Below, one piece after another: positions 6,083 through 6,440 of a DNA stretch of 6,440 nucleotides (position 1 is the first letter of the stretch; each line of letters begins with the position of its first letter). The translations under genes and the position numbers were made by a program. The notes beneath the pieces were generated by a model. That model did not search any database. It was not told the origin of the DNA and was given only the letters and a program-made list of their open reading frames with translations. Source of the stretch: an uncultured Bacteroidales bacterium (GTDB lineage: Bacteria; Bacteroidota; Bacteroidia; Bacteroidales; UBA3663); assembly GCA_905236195.1 (NCBI GenBank), contig CAJOOX010000136.1, positions 1 through 6,440 of the forward strand, read 5' to 3'.

Positions 6083-6114
6083 GGAATGAAACAAGAGTGA
6101 TAGGGAATGAAACA
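6083..6114. repeat. Two 11-bp direct repeats with 21-bp spacing
   Basis: GGAATGAAACA occurs at 6083-6093 and again at 6104-6114. The period is 21 bp, two turns of B-DNA, which places both copies on the same helix face. They lie upstream of the corA promoter on one side and about 115 bp upstream of the small-RNA promoter on the other. Paired operator half-sites are a possible reading; no regulator can be named. Confidence 0.5.
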
Positions 6115-6144
6115 GATTTTTTAATCCGGAGTTTGCAAAAAATG

Positions 6145-6183
6145 CTGTTAATTTTAACAGTGCGAATTGTTAAAACGTTAAAC
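6145..6183. repeat. Palindrome and GTTAAA direct repeats upstream of the small-RNA promoter
   Basis: CTGTTAA-TT-TTAACAG (6145-6160) is a perfect 7+7 palindrome. It is followed by GTTAAAAC (6169-6176) and GTTAAAC (6177-6183). All share the core TTAA(C/A). The cluster lies 47-85 bp upstream of the -33 element at 6230 and could be an operator or an AT-rich upstream element. As a terminator it is unlikely, because the stem is A/T rich and no T-run follows. Confidence 0.45.
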
Positions 6184-6229
6184 TTTTGAAATGACAATAG
6201 GTTGCGCATTCAAAATTCTTAACGCAAAT

Positions 6230-6261
6230 TTTGGTAATTTAAAATAAATACTCTATCTTTG
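6230..6261 (+). promoter_or_regulatory. Canonical Bacteroidetes promoter for a small RNA
   Basis: TTTG (6230-6233), a 20-bp spacer, then TATCTTTG (6254-6261) make the best promoter match in the window. Transcription is expected to begin around 6265-6268. No credible protein gene follows within the window; instead a foldable stretch and a terminator follow. Confidence 0.8.
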
Positions 6262-6265
6262 CGCT

Positions 6266-6438
6266 GTCGATTCAAGAAGTTTGTATCGATTTCCTTAGGT
6301 GCAGCCGAATATAATATGTAATAGATACTTTAAGATTAAAGACATCACAAGATTTGGATTCCTTCTATCGGACCACCATAGAACATGAGATTAGTTATCG
6401 AAATAAAGAGGACTTCCCGATTAAGGAAGTCCTCTTTT
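6266..6438 (+). ncRNA. Putative stand-alone small RNA, possibly 6S RNA (SsrS / 6S-Flavo type)
   Basis: About 173 nt lie between a canonical promoter and a strong intrinsic terminator, with no credible reading frame. The sequence folds as one long interrupted hairpin. The closing stem is TCGAT (6267-6271) with ATCGA (6397-6401). GTTTGTAT-side pairs follow with ATAGAAC (6378-6384). GGTG (6298-6301) pairs with CACC (6374-6377) and CCGA (6305-6308) with TCGG (6368-6371). The top is GAT-A-CTTTA (6324-6332) with TAAAG-AC-ATC (6337-6346). An unpaired stretch (6286-6297) forms a bubble on the 5' strand. A roughly 170-180-nt extended hairpin with an internal bubble is the architecture of 6S RNA, which binds RNA polymerase holoenzyme in stationary phase. 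I did not recognise a conserved primary sequence with certainty. A leader or attenuator of a gene to the right of the window is the alternative. Confidence 0.55.
6405..6438 (+). terminator. Intrinsic terminator of the small RNA
   Basis: AAAGAGGACTTCC (6405-6417) pairs perfectly over 13 bp with GGAAGTCCTCTTT (6425-6437) around the 7-nt loop CGATTAA, and the right arm runs into TTTT. It is A-rich on the left and T-rich on the right, so it could also terminate transcription arriving from the right. Confidence 0.88.
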
Positions 6439-6440
6439 CA

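Noticed and set aside
6266..6438. SRP RNA, tmRNA or RNase P RNA
   Set aside because: No GGAAGCAGC-type SRP apical loop, no tRNA-like ends or tag frame, and the length is too short for RNase P RNA.
6385..6440. Short open frame from the ATG at 6385 reaching the window edge (MRLVIEIKRTS...)
   Set aside because: It runs through both arms of the terminator hairpin and shows no family signature. It could only be real if a gene continues right of the window, which cannot be seen.

Overview
The window reads as a chromosomal segment of a Bacteroidales bacterium (Bacteroidaceae/Prevotellaceae-like). The main support is repeated Bacteroidetes-type promoters (TAnnTTTG at -7, TTTG/TTG at -33), AT-rich initiation regions without Shine-Dalgarno sites next to moderately GC-rich coding DNA, and proteins that look typical of the group: RF3, a THUMP-like SAM methyltransferase, endonuclease III and CorA. 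The family calls rest on motifs I can read; no database search was run.

Layout, left to right. The 5' end (start codon side) of a minus-strand nucleosidase of the MTA/SAH nucleosidase type runs off the left edge. It is followed by about 200 bp holding a perfect 20-bp tandem repeat array (221-330) and a GC-rich inverted repeat. Next is a complete minus-strand prfC (RF3). A 159-bp AT-rich divergent intergenic region carries promoters for both directions. On the plus strand, one long reading frame joins a cytosolic RNA-methyltransferase-like protein directly to a secreted or membrane-anchored protein with a BamE/SmpA-like C-terminus, with no stop codon between them. The plus-strand nth gene (endonuclease III, TTG start) follows after 47 bp. 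A bidirectional hairpin terminator separates nth from a convergent minus-strand corA.

Right of corA lie about 475 bp without a protein gene. This stretch holds the corA promoter, an 11-bp direct repeat with 21-bp spacing, a palindrome, and then a canonical promoter. That promoter is followed by about 170 nt of foldable sequence and a perfect 13-bp terminator hairpin, which is the signature of a free-standing small RNA. Its size and long interrupted-hairpin fold suggest a 6S RNA (SsrS / 6S-Flavo type), though the identity is an inference.

The protein genes are housekeeping functions (translation termination, RNA modification, base-excision repair, Mg2+ transport) and do not form one pathway. 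The items most worth a second look are the stop-less methyltransferase/secreted-protein fusion, the putative small RNA, and the GACTATAGA-type repeats that occur in two separate intergenic places.
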